From assembly GCF_008632455.1 (NCBI RefSeq), contig NZ_CP043929.1, forward strand, positions 1,798,001 through 1,862,000: a DNA stretch of 64,000 nt. The letters run 5' to 3'. Every line of letters begins with the position of its first letter. Position 1 is the first letter of the stretch. The stretch is from Methylomonas rhizoryzae (GTDB lineage: Bacteria; Pseudomonadota; Gammaproteobacteria; Methylococcales; Methylomonadaceae). The position numbers and the translations under genes were made by a program. The notes under the pieces are model-generated. The model was not told the DNA's origin. It made no database searches and worked only from the letters and a program-made list of their open reading frames with translations. Positions 8,674 to 16,909 of this stretch are shown in pieces.

Positions 8674-10048
8674 GGCGACCTCCTGCTGTCTTGTTCGGTT
8701 TTGCCGTTTCGTTGATGGGTTGCGGATCGAGATAGGCGACCGTCAGGCTGTCTTCGATCAGGTATTTTCGGGCAACCGCTCTCACTTGTTCCGCCGTCAC
8801 TTGGTTGATTTTTTGCACGTATTCGTCGGCTTTTTGCCAACCCAGGCCGACGGTTTCCAATAGACCCAGTTGCATGGCTTGATAGAAATTGGAGTCTTTT
8901 TGGAACACGTCGTTGGCCGCGACTTGGGCTTTAACGCGCTGCAACTCGTCGGGGGTGACCAGATCGTTCTGCAATTGCGCCACTTCGTCCTTCAAGGCGT
9001 ATTCCAGGTCGAACACACTTTTGCCGTCCGCCGGGGTGCCTTCCAGCAAGAACAAATCCTGCAACCGGGAGGTCATGTCGTAATCGGCATTGGCCGAAAC
9101 GGCCAGTTGCTTGCCGCGAATCAAGCGGGAGGACAGACGGGCGCTATTGCCGCCGTCCAGGATGCCGGCCAACACTTCCAATGCGTAAGCTTCCCATTCC
9201 GGCCTAGCGGTTTTCAATACCGGAACTTTGTATCCCATCATCACGTAAGGCAACTGGGCCGGGGCTTTGACGGTGAGCTTGCGCGGACCGACTTGCGGGA
9301 TTTCGTCCTGCGGTTTTGCAGGTTGAATTTCGCTCGGTTTCAAGCCGCCGAAATGCCGGGTCGCCAACCCGATTACGTCGTCGGCTTGCACGTCGCCGAC
9401 CACCACCAAGGTGGCGTTATTGGGGGCATACCACTTTTGGTACCAGGCTTGCAGGTCTTCGATCTTGTACCGGGCGATGTCCGACGGCCAGCCGATCACC
9501 GGATTCTGGTAGGGGCTGTTGGTGAAGGCGACCGCCGCGAATTGTTCATGGGTTTTGGCGCGCGGTTTGTCGTCGGTCCGCATCCGGCGTTCTTCGGTGA
9601 CGACTTGCAGTTCCTTTTCCAGTTCCTCGGCTTTCAAATCCAGGTTGCGCATGCGGTCGGCTTCCAGCTTGAAACTGATTTCCAAGCGGGATTTTTCCAA
9701 GGTTTGGAAATAAGCGGTGTAATCGGCGCCGGTAAATGCGTTTTCCTGGCCGCCATTTTCGGCGACGATGCGGGAAAACTCTCCGGCCGGGTAGTCTTTG
9801 GTACCTTTGAACATCATGTGTTCCAGCATGTGCGAGATACCGGTTATCCCGCCGGGTTCGTAACTGCTGCCGACTTTGTACCAGACTTGGGAGACTACCA
9901 CCGGTGCGCGATGGTCTTCTCTAACCAGTATTTTCAGTCCGTTTTCCAGCGTATGTTCGTAGACTGTGCCGCTTTGCGCCTCAGCCGTCGACAGGGGGCT
10001 TAGCAGCATCAATGCTGTCATCCCCGGGGTTAGCCATTCCAGTTTCAT
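8663..10048 (-). CDS. M16 family zinc peptidase, catalytic subunit
   Basis: A 461-residue exported peptidase. The inverted zinc motif HMLEH is at residues 73-77, followed by a downstream glutamate region (ENAFTGADYTAYF) that supplies the third ligand. The start is taken at the ATG at 10046-10048 because it has a GAGGGAG Shine-Dalgarno sequence immediately upstream and gives a clean signal peptide ending near AEA. A longer open frame to 10099 adds residues unlike a signal peptide. The gene is first in an M16-M16-rsmD unit and pairs with the inactive homologue downstream. A periplasmic peptide- or protein-processing role is inferred; the substrate is unknown. Confidence 0.9.
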   Translation of the reverse strand: MKLEWLTPGMTALMLLSPLSTAEAQSGTVYEHTLENGLKILVREDHRAPVVVSQVWYKVGSSYEPGGITGISHMLEHMMFKGTKDYPAGEFSRIVAENGGQENAFTGADYTAYFQTLEKSRLEISFKLEADRMRNLDLKAEELEKELQVVTEERRMRTDDKPRAKTHEQFAAVAFTNSPYQNPVIGWPSDIARYKIEDLQAWYQKWYAPNNATLVVVGDVQADDVIGLATRHFGGLKPSEIQPAKPQDEIPQVGPRKLTVKAPAQLPYVMMGYKVPVLKTARPEWEAYALEVLAGILDGGNSARLSSRLIRGKQLAVSANADYDMTSRLQDLFLLEGTPADGKSVFDLEYALKDEVAQLQNDLVTPDELQRVKAQVAANDVFQKDSNFYQAMQLGLLETVGLGWQKADEYVQKINQVTAEQVRAVARKYLIEDSLTVAYLDPQPINETAKPNKTAGGRHAF

Positions 10049-10151
10049 AACTCCCTCGTTTCCAAAAAATTGAGCGCCTGTGACGATTTTAATTATCAAA
10101 GGTTCACTGTTATTCTATAGCTTTAAAGCTTCGTAAACTATTCGTAACCGA

Positions 10152-11060
10152 ATGACAGACAAAAGCGTGACCTTATCTTGGCGAAATTATTACGAACTCT
10201 GTAAACCCAGGGTGGTGGCGTTGATCGTGTTTACCGCAATCGTCGGCATGTTGCTGGCCGTGCCCGGTTTTCCGCCTCTGGGCAATTTCGTATACGGCAC
10301 CCTGGGCATCGCCTTGGCGGCGGCTTCGGCGGCGGCGATCAATCATTTCATCGATCGGAAAGCCGATGCGCAAATGGCCCGTACCAAGCACAGGCCTTTG
10401 CCGTCCGGTGAGTTGAGCTCAAAACATGTGTTGATTTTCGCCGGCGTCATCGGTACGTTGGCCATGGCGCTGTTGATCGTCAAAATCAATGCGTTGACTG
10501 CGTTTTTGACGTTTTTGTCGTTGATCGGTTACGCAGTGATTTACACGGTTTATCTGAAAAAAATGACCCCGCAAAACATCGTGATCGGCGGCATCGCCGG
10601 TGCTGCGCCGCCACTTTTGGGCTGGACGGCGATTACCGGGCAGATCCATCCGCACGCGTTGTTGCTGGTCTTGATTATCTTCGTCTGGACGCCGCCGCAT
10701 TTTTGGGCTCTGGCTATCGCCCGCCGCGACGAATACGCCAAAGTGGCGATTCCGATGTTGCCGGTGACTCACGGCGTGGAATTCACCCGGTTGCAAATCC
10801 TGCTGTACACCATTTTGCTGTTGATCAGTACCTTGTTGCCGTATTTGACCGGCATGAGCGGATTGTTGTACTTGCTGGCCGCCATATCGTTGAGCATCGG
10901 TTTTTTGTACTTTGCGGTACAGTTGATTCGTAAGAAGGACGATAAAACCGCGATGCGCACCTTCGGTTATTCCATCATTTATCTGATGCTGATTTTTGCG
11001 GCGTTGTTAATCGATCACTATTTCCCTTTATCCATCCGTCATGACGCTAACCCAAGCTGA
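10152..11060 (+). CDS. cyoE: protohaem IX farnesyltransferase (haem O synthase)
   Basis: An integral-membrane UbiA-family prenyltransferase of 302 residues that attaches a farnesyl group to haem B to make haem O, for haem-copper oxidases. The conserved polyprenyl-diphosphate site reads NHFIDRKADAQMARTKHRP (about residues 62-80). The loop FVWTPPHFWALAI with RRDEYAKV (about 178-200) is characteristic of CyoE/CtaB. Eight to nine hydrophobic segments fit the family. No oxidase subunit genes lie next to it here; its 3' end overlaps ybiB by 20 bp, suggesting co-translation. Confidence 0.95.
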   Translation: MTDKSVTLSWRNYYELCKPRVVALIVFTAIVGMLLAVPGFPPLGNFVYGTLGIALAAASAAAINHFIDRKADAQMARTKHRPLPSGELSSKHVLIFAGVIGTLAMALLIVKINALTAFLTFLSLIGYAVIYTVYLKKMTPQNIVIGGIAGAAPPLLGWTAITGQIHPHALLLVLIIFVWTPPHFWALAIARRDEYAKVAIPMLPVTHGVEFTRLQILLYTILLLISTLLPYLTGMSGLLYLLAAISLSIGFLYFAVQLIRKKDDKTAMRTFGYSIIYLMLIFAALLIDHYFPLSIRHDANPS

Positions 11061-12042
11061 ACACCCGTTTGCCGAATTCATCAAAATCTTGGGCAAGGGT
11101 AAAAAAGGCGCCCGCCCGTTAACCCAAGACGAAGCCTATCGGGCCATGACGATGATTTTGGCCGACGAAGTGTTGCCGATACAGCTGGGCGCTTTTTTGA
11201 TGTTGATGCGGGTCAAAGAGGAAACCTGCGAGGAATTGGCCGGCTTTGTGACGGCGGTGCGTGAATGCTTGCAATTCACCCCAAGCATTCAGGTAGACCT
11301 GGATTGGTCGTCCTATGCCGGTAAACGCCGCCACTTGCCCTGGTTTTTGCTATCTACGTTGCTGTTGGCCGAAAACGGGATCAAGGTATTCATGCACGGT
11401 GCCGGCGGCCATACCCAAGGTCGGGTCTATACCGAAAAGGCGTTGGAGAGTTTGGGCATTGCCGCCGCCGAATCCTTGCAGCAGGCCGAGCAGCAACTGG
11501 TAGCGCGCAATTTCAGTTATTTATCGCTGGAACATATCTGCCGGCCGCTGTTCGACATGATCAACCTGCGGCCGACCATGGGGCTGCGTTCCCCGGTGCA
11601 TACGTTGGTGCGTTTGTTGAATCCCTTGGCTGCCAGCCACAGCATTCAGGGTATTTTCCACCCCGGTTACCGGCAAGTGCATCAACACGCCGCGTTGCTG
11701 CTGGGTGAGAAAGACATGGCGGTGTTGAAAGGCGAGGGTGGTGAAACCGAACGCAACCCGGATGTGGACTGTTTGGTCCAAAGCGTCGCGGCCGGAGAAC
11801 TGTCGGACGAGACTTGGCCGGCCATGTTCCCCCGCCGGCATATGAAAGAGGACGAACTGGATCCGCAACGCATGCTGGCGCTGTGGCGCGGCGATTGGCA
11901 GGACGAATATGCCGAGGCCAGTGTGATCGGCACATTGGCGATAGCGCTGAAGTTGTTGCAAAAAGCTGCATCGCAGGACGAGGCGCACGCGCTGGCGAAT
12001 ACGTACTGGCATTCCCGGTCGCGAGGGTATTTAGGCGTATGA
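11041..12042 (+). CDS. ybiB: YbiB/TrpD2-family nucleic-acid-binding protein
   Basis: A 333-residue homologue of anthranilate phosphoribosyltransferase of the YbiB (TrpD2) branch. The N-terminal helical domain and the SYAGKRRHLPW and HGAGGHTQGR segments match YbiB, not TrpD: the canonical TrpD phosphoribosyl-diphosphate loop (GTGGD) is replaced. Known YbiB proteins bind nucleic acids and are linked to the SOS response rather than tryptophan synthesis. No trp gene is present. The start overlaps cyoE by 20 bp. The biochemical role in this organism is unknown. Confidence 0.85.
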   Translation: MTLTQAEHPFAEFIKILGKGKKGARPLTQDEAYRAMTMILADEVLPIQLGAFLMLMRVKEETCEELAGFVTAVRECLQFTPSIQVDLDWSSYAGKRRHLPWFLLSTLLLAENGIKVFMHGAGGHTQGRVYTEKALESLGIAAAESLQQAEQQLVARNFSYLSLEHICRPLFDMINLRPTMGLRSPVHTLVRLLNPLAASHSIQGIFHPGYRQVHQHAALLLGEKDMAVLKGEGGETERNPDVDCLVQSVAAGELSDETWPAMFPRRHMKEDELDPQRMLALWRGDWQDEYAEASVIGTLAIALKLLQKAASQDEAHALANTYWHSRSRGYLGV

Positions 12043-12209
12043 GTGCGGCGGCGAATTTTAATCCGCCCGATCCGTTTGTCGCCGCCTAAGTAAAATCGCC
12101 GAAATTTTTTGCCAGGTTTTCAGTCCGAGACAGAGGCTCGCTTTAGCGTTCAGGCCCGCCCATTTCAGGGTGCGCGCTCGGGCCCTGGTTTAGCAGGAGT
12201 AACCGTGCT

Positions 12210-12803
12210 GTGAGGCTATTTCCATTGTACGTTTGCGCGCTGGCCGCGCTTGTTCCGGCATGCGCCACCTTGCCGCCTAAAAACACCAACGACCTCTGCC
12301 AGATTTTTCGCGAGAAAGACGACTGGTATCAGGCCAGTCTGGCGGCGTCGCAACGTTGGGGTGTACCTATCGCGGTGCAGATGTCGATCATGCACCAAGA
12401 ATCCCGCTTCGTATCCGACGCCCAACCGCCGCGACCGACCATTTTGGGTTTTATTCCCTGGTTTCGTTCCAGTAGCGCTTACGGCTATCCGCAAGCCAAA
12501 GACGAAACCTGGTCGGATTATCAACGGCAAAGCGGTAACTATTGGGCGGACAGAGAGGATTTTGCCGATAGTTGCGATTTCGTTGCCTGGTATTGTGCGA
12601 CTACGCATCGGGTCTTGAACATACCGATTTCCGATGCGCGCAATTTATATTTGGCCTATCACGAGGGCCTTACCGGTTACCGGCGCGGTACCTACCAGGC
12701 GAAAAACTGGTTGTTGAGCACGGCGCAAAAAGTCGACCAACGCGCTTGGCGCTACGACAAGCAGTTGGCTGCATGCAGACAGGAGCTGGAAACGGAAAAT
12801 TGA
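12210..12803 (+). CDS. lipoprotein with lysozyme-like (SLT) fold
   Basis: A 197-residue lipoprotein starting at GTG 12210, supported by an AGGAG sequence 10 bp upstream; the nearby GTG at 12205 runs into a stop at once. The signal sequence ends in a VPAC lipobox, with cysteine near residue 18. The mature part has a transglycosylase-like signature: IMHQESRF with the putative catalytic glutamate, followed by SAYGYPQAKDETW and later YLAYHEGLTGYRRGTY. This resembles SLT lytic transglycosylases acting on peptidoglycan. Activity is inferred; the neighbours give no further clue. Confidence 0.72.
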   Translation: MRLFPLYVCALAALVPACATLPPKNTNDLCQIFREKDDWYQASLAASQRWGVPIAVQMSIMHQESRFVSDAQPPRPTILGFIPWFRSSSAYGYPQAKDETWSDYQRQSGNYWADREDFADSCDFVAWYCATTHRVLNIPISDARNLYLAYHEGLTGYRRGTYQAKNWLLSTAQKVDQRAWRYDKQLAACRQELETEN

Positions 12804-12887
12804 TAAACTTAGACAGGAATCGCGCCAAGTTCGGCCGGTTACCGCTATATCCAACCATTCGATAACCATACGTTCAGGGAGGTCACT

Positions 12888-13364
12888 TTGAACAGCACCA
12901 AAAAACGCGTCCTCGCAACCCTTTTTGCTTTTTTTACAGGATTTATCATGTTTTCCATGGCTAACGCCACCCCCGAAGAAAACAAAGCCGCCGGCGAGAA
13001 GTTCTTAACAGAAAACGCTCAAAACCCCGAAGTCAAAACCACGGGTAGCGGTTTGCAGTACTTAGTGCTGACTGAAGGCAACGGCGCTTCGCCTAAAGCG
13101 ACCGATAACGTGACGGTGCATTACAAAGGTACTACCATCGATGGCAAGGAGTTCGACAGTTCCTATAGTCACGGCGGGCCGGCCACTTTTCCGCTGAATC
13201 GAGTGATACCCGGCTGGACAGAAGGTTTGCAATTGATGAAAGAAGGCGCCAAATACCGGTTATTCATTCCAGCCAATCTGGCTTACGGCGAACGCGGCGC
13301 GGGCCGGGCTATTGGGCCTAATTCCGCTTTGATTTTTGACGTGGAGCTGTTAAAGGTCAATTGA
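12888..13364 (+). CDS. exported FKBP-type peptidyl-prolyl isomerase
   Basis: A 158-residue isomerase that would speed proline isomerisation during folding in the periplasm. It starts with TTG at 12888 behind a GGGAGG Shine-Dalgarno sequence. This start gives a proper signal peptide (KKR, then a hydrophobic stretch ending MANA), whereas a start at the internal ATGs would remove the charged n-region. After a short linker comes one FKBP domain with VTVHYKGTTIDGKEFDSS, VIPGWTEGLQLM and IPANLAYGERGAG, all standard active-site segments. It lacks the long dimerisation domain of FkpA/Mip. A hairpin terminator follows. Confidence 0.9.
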   Translation: MNSTKKRVLATLFAFFTGFIMFSMANATPEENKAAGEKFLTENAQNPEVKTTGSGLQYLVLTEGNGASPKATDNVTVHYKGTTIDGKEFDSSYSHGGPATFPLNRVIPGWTEGLQLMKEGAKYRLFIPANLAYGERGAGRAIGPNSALIFDVELLKVN

Positions 13365-13376
13365 TGTCGCTGTAGC

Positions 13377-13400
13377 TGCGGCCGGCGTAAACCGGCCGCA
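13377..13400. terminator. bidirectional-type hairpin between convergent genes
   Basis: A 9-bp perfect stem (TGCGGCCGG / CCGGCCGCA) with a 6-base loop lies between the stop of the FKBP gene (13364, plus) and the stop of the OmpA-like gene (13409, minus). On the plus strand it is followed by TCGTTTGCTT. It is placed to end both transcripts, though the T-run is interrupted. Confidence 0.55.
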
Positions 13401-13408
13401 TCGTTTGC

Positions 13409-14023
13409 TTAACGCACCGTCACTTCGACCCGGCGATTTTTCGGTTCGTCGGTGTTGTCGGGGGTGGCAATCAACAGATTTTTTTCCCCGTGCGATTCTA
13501 TGCTGATTTTGTCGGTGTCCGGCAGGGTCTCGGTAAACAAAGTCGCAATCGCTTCGGCGCGCTGCAAACTCAGTGCCGCGTTTAGTTTTTCATCGCCCAC
13601 GGTATCGGTATGACCGACGACCGAGATATCGGGTACCGGGCGCCGTTTGATTTCCGCGATGATTTTTGGGACGTCGGCAGCGGATTCCGGCGTCAATTGC
13701 GTGCTGCCGCCTTCGAAATACAAATAATAAGACAAGGGTTTCTGCGGGCTGGAAGCCAAGGCGGAACCGAAATCCTGCTGAATCCGGGCTTGGCTTACCG
13801 CGTAAACTTGACCCGCTGAGCCGGATAAATCCGCGCCTTCCAGGTTTTTTTCCAAAACCGTGCTGCCTTGGTTGTTGGTGACGCTGACTTTGCCCAGGCT
13901 GCCGTCTTCGTCCGCCAGCAACACTACGTACGACTGTGAACAAGCGTTCAGGATCGGCAGCAGCGAGGCGGCGAACAACGCGCGCCAACGCGTTTGCTTG
14001 AACGACGCATTTTTGCTCATCAT
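13409..14023 (-). CDS. OmpA-family lipoprotein
   Basis: A 204-residue outer-membrane lipoprotein. The signal peptide ends in a lipobox LNAC near residue 28. The middle part (about 30-95) has no recognised domain. The C-terminal part (about 97-204) is an OmpA/MotB peptidoglycan-binding domain with YLYFEGGSTQLTPES, VVGHTDTVGDEKLNAALSLQ and PKNRRVEV signatures. The start codon overlaps the fecR-like stop (ATGATGA), so it is the second gene of a two-gene operon. Together with the exported FecR protein and the divergent signalling genes it may form an envelope-sensing unit; this is inference. Confidence 0.87.
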   Translation of the reverse strand: MMSKNASFKQTRWRALFAASLLPILNACSQSYVVLLADEDGSLGKVSVTNNQGSTVLEKNLEGADLSGSAGQVYAVSQARIQQDFGSALASSPQKPLSYYLYFEGGSTQLTPESAADVPKIIAEIKRRPVPDISVVGHTDTVGDEKLNAALSLQRAEAIATLFTETLPDTDKISIESHGEKNLLIATPDNTDEPKNRRVEVTVR

Positions 14024-14469
14024 TCGCCCTCCGTTTTGACTAAAAAGCGGGTACCTCTGACTCCGATCACCCCGGTAGGCGTTTTAACCGACACGGCTTC
14101 CGGTTTGAGTTTGGCGATAACGCCGGAAATGTAATGCAAAGTGCCTTTGGCCAAGCGCGCGACTAATTTCAGCTCGCCGTTCGCCGGCGCATACAAATAT
14201 TCGTCTACGGTGACTTCGGTATCCGGGCCGAAGGACATCACCGTATTGTCTTTGAAGGTGATGCCCAAGCTGCCGTCTTTACCCGTTTTCAATACATTGC
14301 CCAAATACAACGAGGCTCCCGGCTTGGCGGCGACGCTAGTGGCGGCGGACGTGATCGTCGCTTCGCCTTCGACGATTTTGACGAAACCGATAATAGTTTG
14401 ATCCGCTTGTGCGGTTGCGAATAGCGCATTTGCGCACAGAGCAAGCGGTATCGCTAGCTTCCTAATCAT
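14020..14469 (-). CDS. exported FecR-domain protein
   Basis: A 149-residue periplasmic protein with a signal peptide (MIRKLAIPL to ATAQA) followed by a single FecR domain: FVKIVEGEATIT, AKPGASLYLGNVLKTGKDGSLGI, then GVIGVRGTRFLV near the C-terminus. The start at 14467-14469 is chosen for its AGGAGGG Shine-Dalgarno sequence; a longer frame to 14538 adds a non-signal extension. It lacks the cytoplasmic and membrane parts of true FecR sigma regulators. It therefore belongs to the soluble exported FecR class, often found beside CHASE2 cyclases and OmpA-like proteins. Its ligand is unknown. Confidence 0.85.
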   Translation of the reverse strand: MIRKLAIPLALCANALFATAQADQTIIGFVKIVEGEATITSAATSVAAKPGASLYLGNVLKTGKDGSLGITFKDNTVMSFGPDTEVTVDEYLYAPANGELKLVARLAKGTLHYISGVIAKLKPEAVSVKTPTGVIGVRGTRFLVKTEGE

Positions 14470-14622
14470 TCCTACCCTCCTGTAAAGGGAAAATGTCATT
14501 AACTGTACCGGATCGGTTCGGTTCGCCTTTAAAATCAATTACAGTCGACGGTTAAGCGGACTATTGTCTACACTAAGGCCTTCAGCCATGCAAACACGCA
14601 ACAAAAACACTAGAGTCTTTCA

Positions 14623-16842
14623 GTGAATTCAGCCGGATTATCAGAAACCGCCGTCACCCTAATCAACGGAAGGCTGTTGGTGTGGGCGGATGCCGACACC
14701 GGCCTAGCCTTGTGTCGCGACCTCGCCGCATTGCTTGGCAATTGCGGTCTTGAGCTAGTCACCGACCGGAACCTAATCGAATCCTCGCTAGCCCGATACC
14801 CGGCCGATGTGCTGTTGATCGATACCGATGGCTTGGGCGATGGACTCGAGCCGGCCTTGCAGCGCATCCGGGGAATTTATCCCGCCGAAGCCTTGACGAT
14901 CGTGCTCGTCGGGAATCCGGGCACGGTCGATTGCGACTCGCTATTGAGTCTAGGCGCTATCGATTGTTTATACAAGCCGGTGAGCCGTGCCGAGCTGGGG
15001 CTAAGGCTAGCCAACATTCTGAGTTCTCTAAATCGGCTGAAAGCCGAGCGAACGGCACGGCAGGACTTGGAGCGGGAAATTCAAGCGCGTACCGCCAAGC
15101 TCAATCTGTTGATCGATAGCGGTTTGATGATGGGTATGGAACGTAGCCGCGCCAAGTTGTTACAGCATATTTTGCGCGAGGGGCAAAAATTGCTGCATTG
15201 CGACGGTGCGACCATGTATTGGGTTACGCCGCAAGGCAATTTGAAGTTTGCCGAGCGCACCCGTACCGATTGTTTGCCGGTCAATGAATTGCCCCTATAC
15301 CGCGCCGATTCCGGCAGTCCTAATGACAATTACGTCGCTATCTATGCGGCGGTGCATAACAAACCGGTCATCATCGACGACGTGTACCGGGAAACCCGCT
15401 TCGACTGCAGCGGTACTCGGGATTTCGATACGCAAAGCGGCTACCGGACCGTATCGTTATTGACCGTGCCGATGGCGCCGCGCAACGGTGCGGTGATAGG
15501 GGTATTGCAGTTCATCAACGCTTTGGATCCGGGTAGCGGGGCAGTCATACCGTTTCCGGTAGACGTGGTCGAATTGGTGGAAGCCTTGGCCGCTCAGGCT
15601 GCGGTTGCCTTAGACAATTTGCAATTGATTCAAAGTCAAAAAGATACCACGGAAAGCATCATACAAGTCCTGGCCGCGGCTTTGGATACCAAGAGTCCGC
15701 ATACCGGCCATCATTGCGTGCGGGTACCGGATTTGGCGATCATGCTGGCCAAGGCGGCATGCCGGGAAAGCAGCGGTCCTTTGGCGGATTTCGATTTCAG
15801 CAACGAAGACCAGTGGCTGGAGTTTCGGGTAGGGGCGTGGCTGCACGACTGCGGCAAAGTAACTACGCCGGAATACGTGATAGAAAAAGCCACCAAATTG
15901 GATATGTTGTACAACCGCATTCACGAAGTCAGGATGCGGTTCGAAGTGTTGTTGCGCGATGCGCAGATCGAACGTTTGGAAAATCTGGCGAACGGCATGC
16001 CGAGCGGCGACGCGGACGATCGATACCGGATGCGGAAAACTCAGTTGTTCGACGACTTTGCCTTCATTGCCGAATGCAACAAAGGCCAGGAAAGCATGCA
16101 AGACGCCGATTGCGACAGAATCCGCGCCATTGCGGCAAACAGCTGGTTGCGTTATTTCGACGACACCTTAGGCTTGTCCGAAGACGAAGACCAGCGCTTG
16201 CGCGGTAAACCCAAGCCGCCGTTGCCGGTCAGCGAACGCTTATTGGCCGATAAGGCAGCGCATATCGTGCCGCGCGCCGCCTGGCAAACGCCCGATCCGG
16301 CCTTGGAAATCAAAATGCAGGTGCCGGAGAATTTGTTCAACTACGGCGAAATTTATAATCTGACGATACAAAAAGGCACATTGACGGCGGAAGACCGCTA
16401 TAAAATCAACGAGCACATCATCGAAACCATTAAATTGCTGGAAAAAATTCCGTTTCCCGACTTTTTGAAGCGTGTGCCCGAATACGCGAGCACCCACCAC
16501 GAAACCTTGGACGGTAAAGGCTATCCGCGCAAGTTGACCGAGCGGCAGCTGTCTATTCCGGCCCGGATCATGGCGATAGCCGATATTTTCGAAGCCATCA
16601 CGGCGTCGGACAGGCCGTATAAGCGTCCCTACAAATTGTCGCAAGCTTTGAAAATCATGTGCGATATGAAAAACAACCGGCATATTGACGCGACGTTGTT
16701 CGAACTGTTCTTAACCTCGGGCGTGTACCTGGAGTTTGCCCGCAAGTATCTCTATCCGGAGCAGATAGACGCCGTGGACATCGGTCAATTTTTGAGTGCC
16801 TCGGTCGAATCGGTTTGCGGCGCCGGCTCGTCAGACCGATAA
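14623..16842 (+). CDS. GAF / HD-GYP-type phosphohydrolase with degenerate N-terminal receiver-like domain
   Basis: A 739-residue cytoplasmic protein with a GTG start. Residues about 15-140 resemble a receiver fold (LLIDTDG, CLYKPVSR) but are degenerate. Residues about 160-330 form a GAF domain. From about 345 there is an HD domain with HTGHHCVR and the metal motif WLHDCGK, then an insertion of roughly 150 residues. The GYP part follows, as HHETLDGKGYP near residue 625 and IADIFEAITASDRPY. HD-GYP proteins hydrolyse cyclic di-GMP. The ligands look intact, so activity is plausible. It is divergent from the fecR-like gene and followed after 67 bp by the CHASE2 cyclase gene. Confidence 0.85.
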   Translation: MNSAGLSETAVTLINGRLLVWADADTGLALCRDLAALLGNCGLELVTDRNLIESSLARYPADVLLIDTDGLGDGLEPALQRIRGIYPAEALTIVLVGNPGTVDCDSLLSLGAIDCLYKPVSRAELGLRLANILSSLNRLKAERTARQDLEREIQARTAKLNLLIDSGLMMGMERSRAKLLQHILREGQKLLHCDGATMYWVTPQGNLKFAERTRTDCLPVNELPLYRADSGSPNDNYVAIYAAVHNKPVIIDDVYRETRFDCSGTRDFDTQSGYRTVSLLTVPMAPRNGAVIGVLQFINALDPGSGAVIPFPVDVVELVEALAAQAAVALDNLQLIQSQKDTTESIIQVLAAALDTKSPHTGHHCVRVPDLAIMLAKAACRESSGPLADFDFSNEDQWLEFRVGAWLHDCGKVTTPEYVIEKATKLDMLYNRIHEVRMRFEVLLRDAQIERLENLANGMPSGDADDRYRMRKTQLFDDFAFIAECNKGQESMQDADCDRIRAIAANSWLRYFDDTLGLSEDEDQRLRGKPKPPLPVSERLLADKAAHIVPRAAWQTPDPALEIKMQVPENLFNYGEIYNLTIQKGTLTAEDRYKINEHIIETIKLLEKIPFPDFLKRVPEYASTHHETLDGKGYPRKLTERQLSIPARIMAIADIFEAITASDRPYKRPYKLSQALKIMCDMKNNRHIDATLFELFLTSGVYLEFARKYLYPEQIDAVDIGQFLSASVESVCGAGSSDR

Positions 16843-16909
16843 CGGCAAACATCCGGCGTTGCGCGCAATCAATCGCATTGGCTCTGCGAACCGATGAAAG
16901 CGAGGCGCT

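Noticed and set aside
8870..10003. A 377-codon open frame on the plus strand opposite the catalytic M16 peptidase gene
   Set aside because: It lies fully inside the M16 gene on the opposite strand. That gene has clear zinc and signal-peptide features; the antisense frame shows no motif.
12111..12200. Imperfect GC dyad (caggcccg ... cgggccctg) upstream of the SLT-like lipoprotein gene
   Set aside because: The arms are imperfect and separated by about 18 bases, with no T-run; it could be chance in GC-rich DNA.
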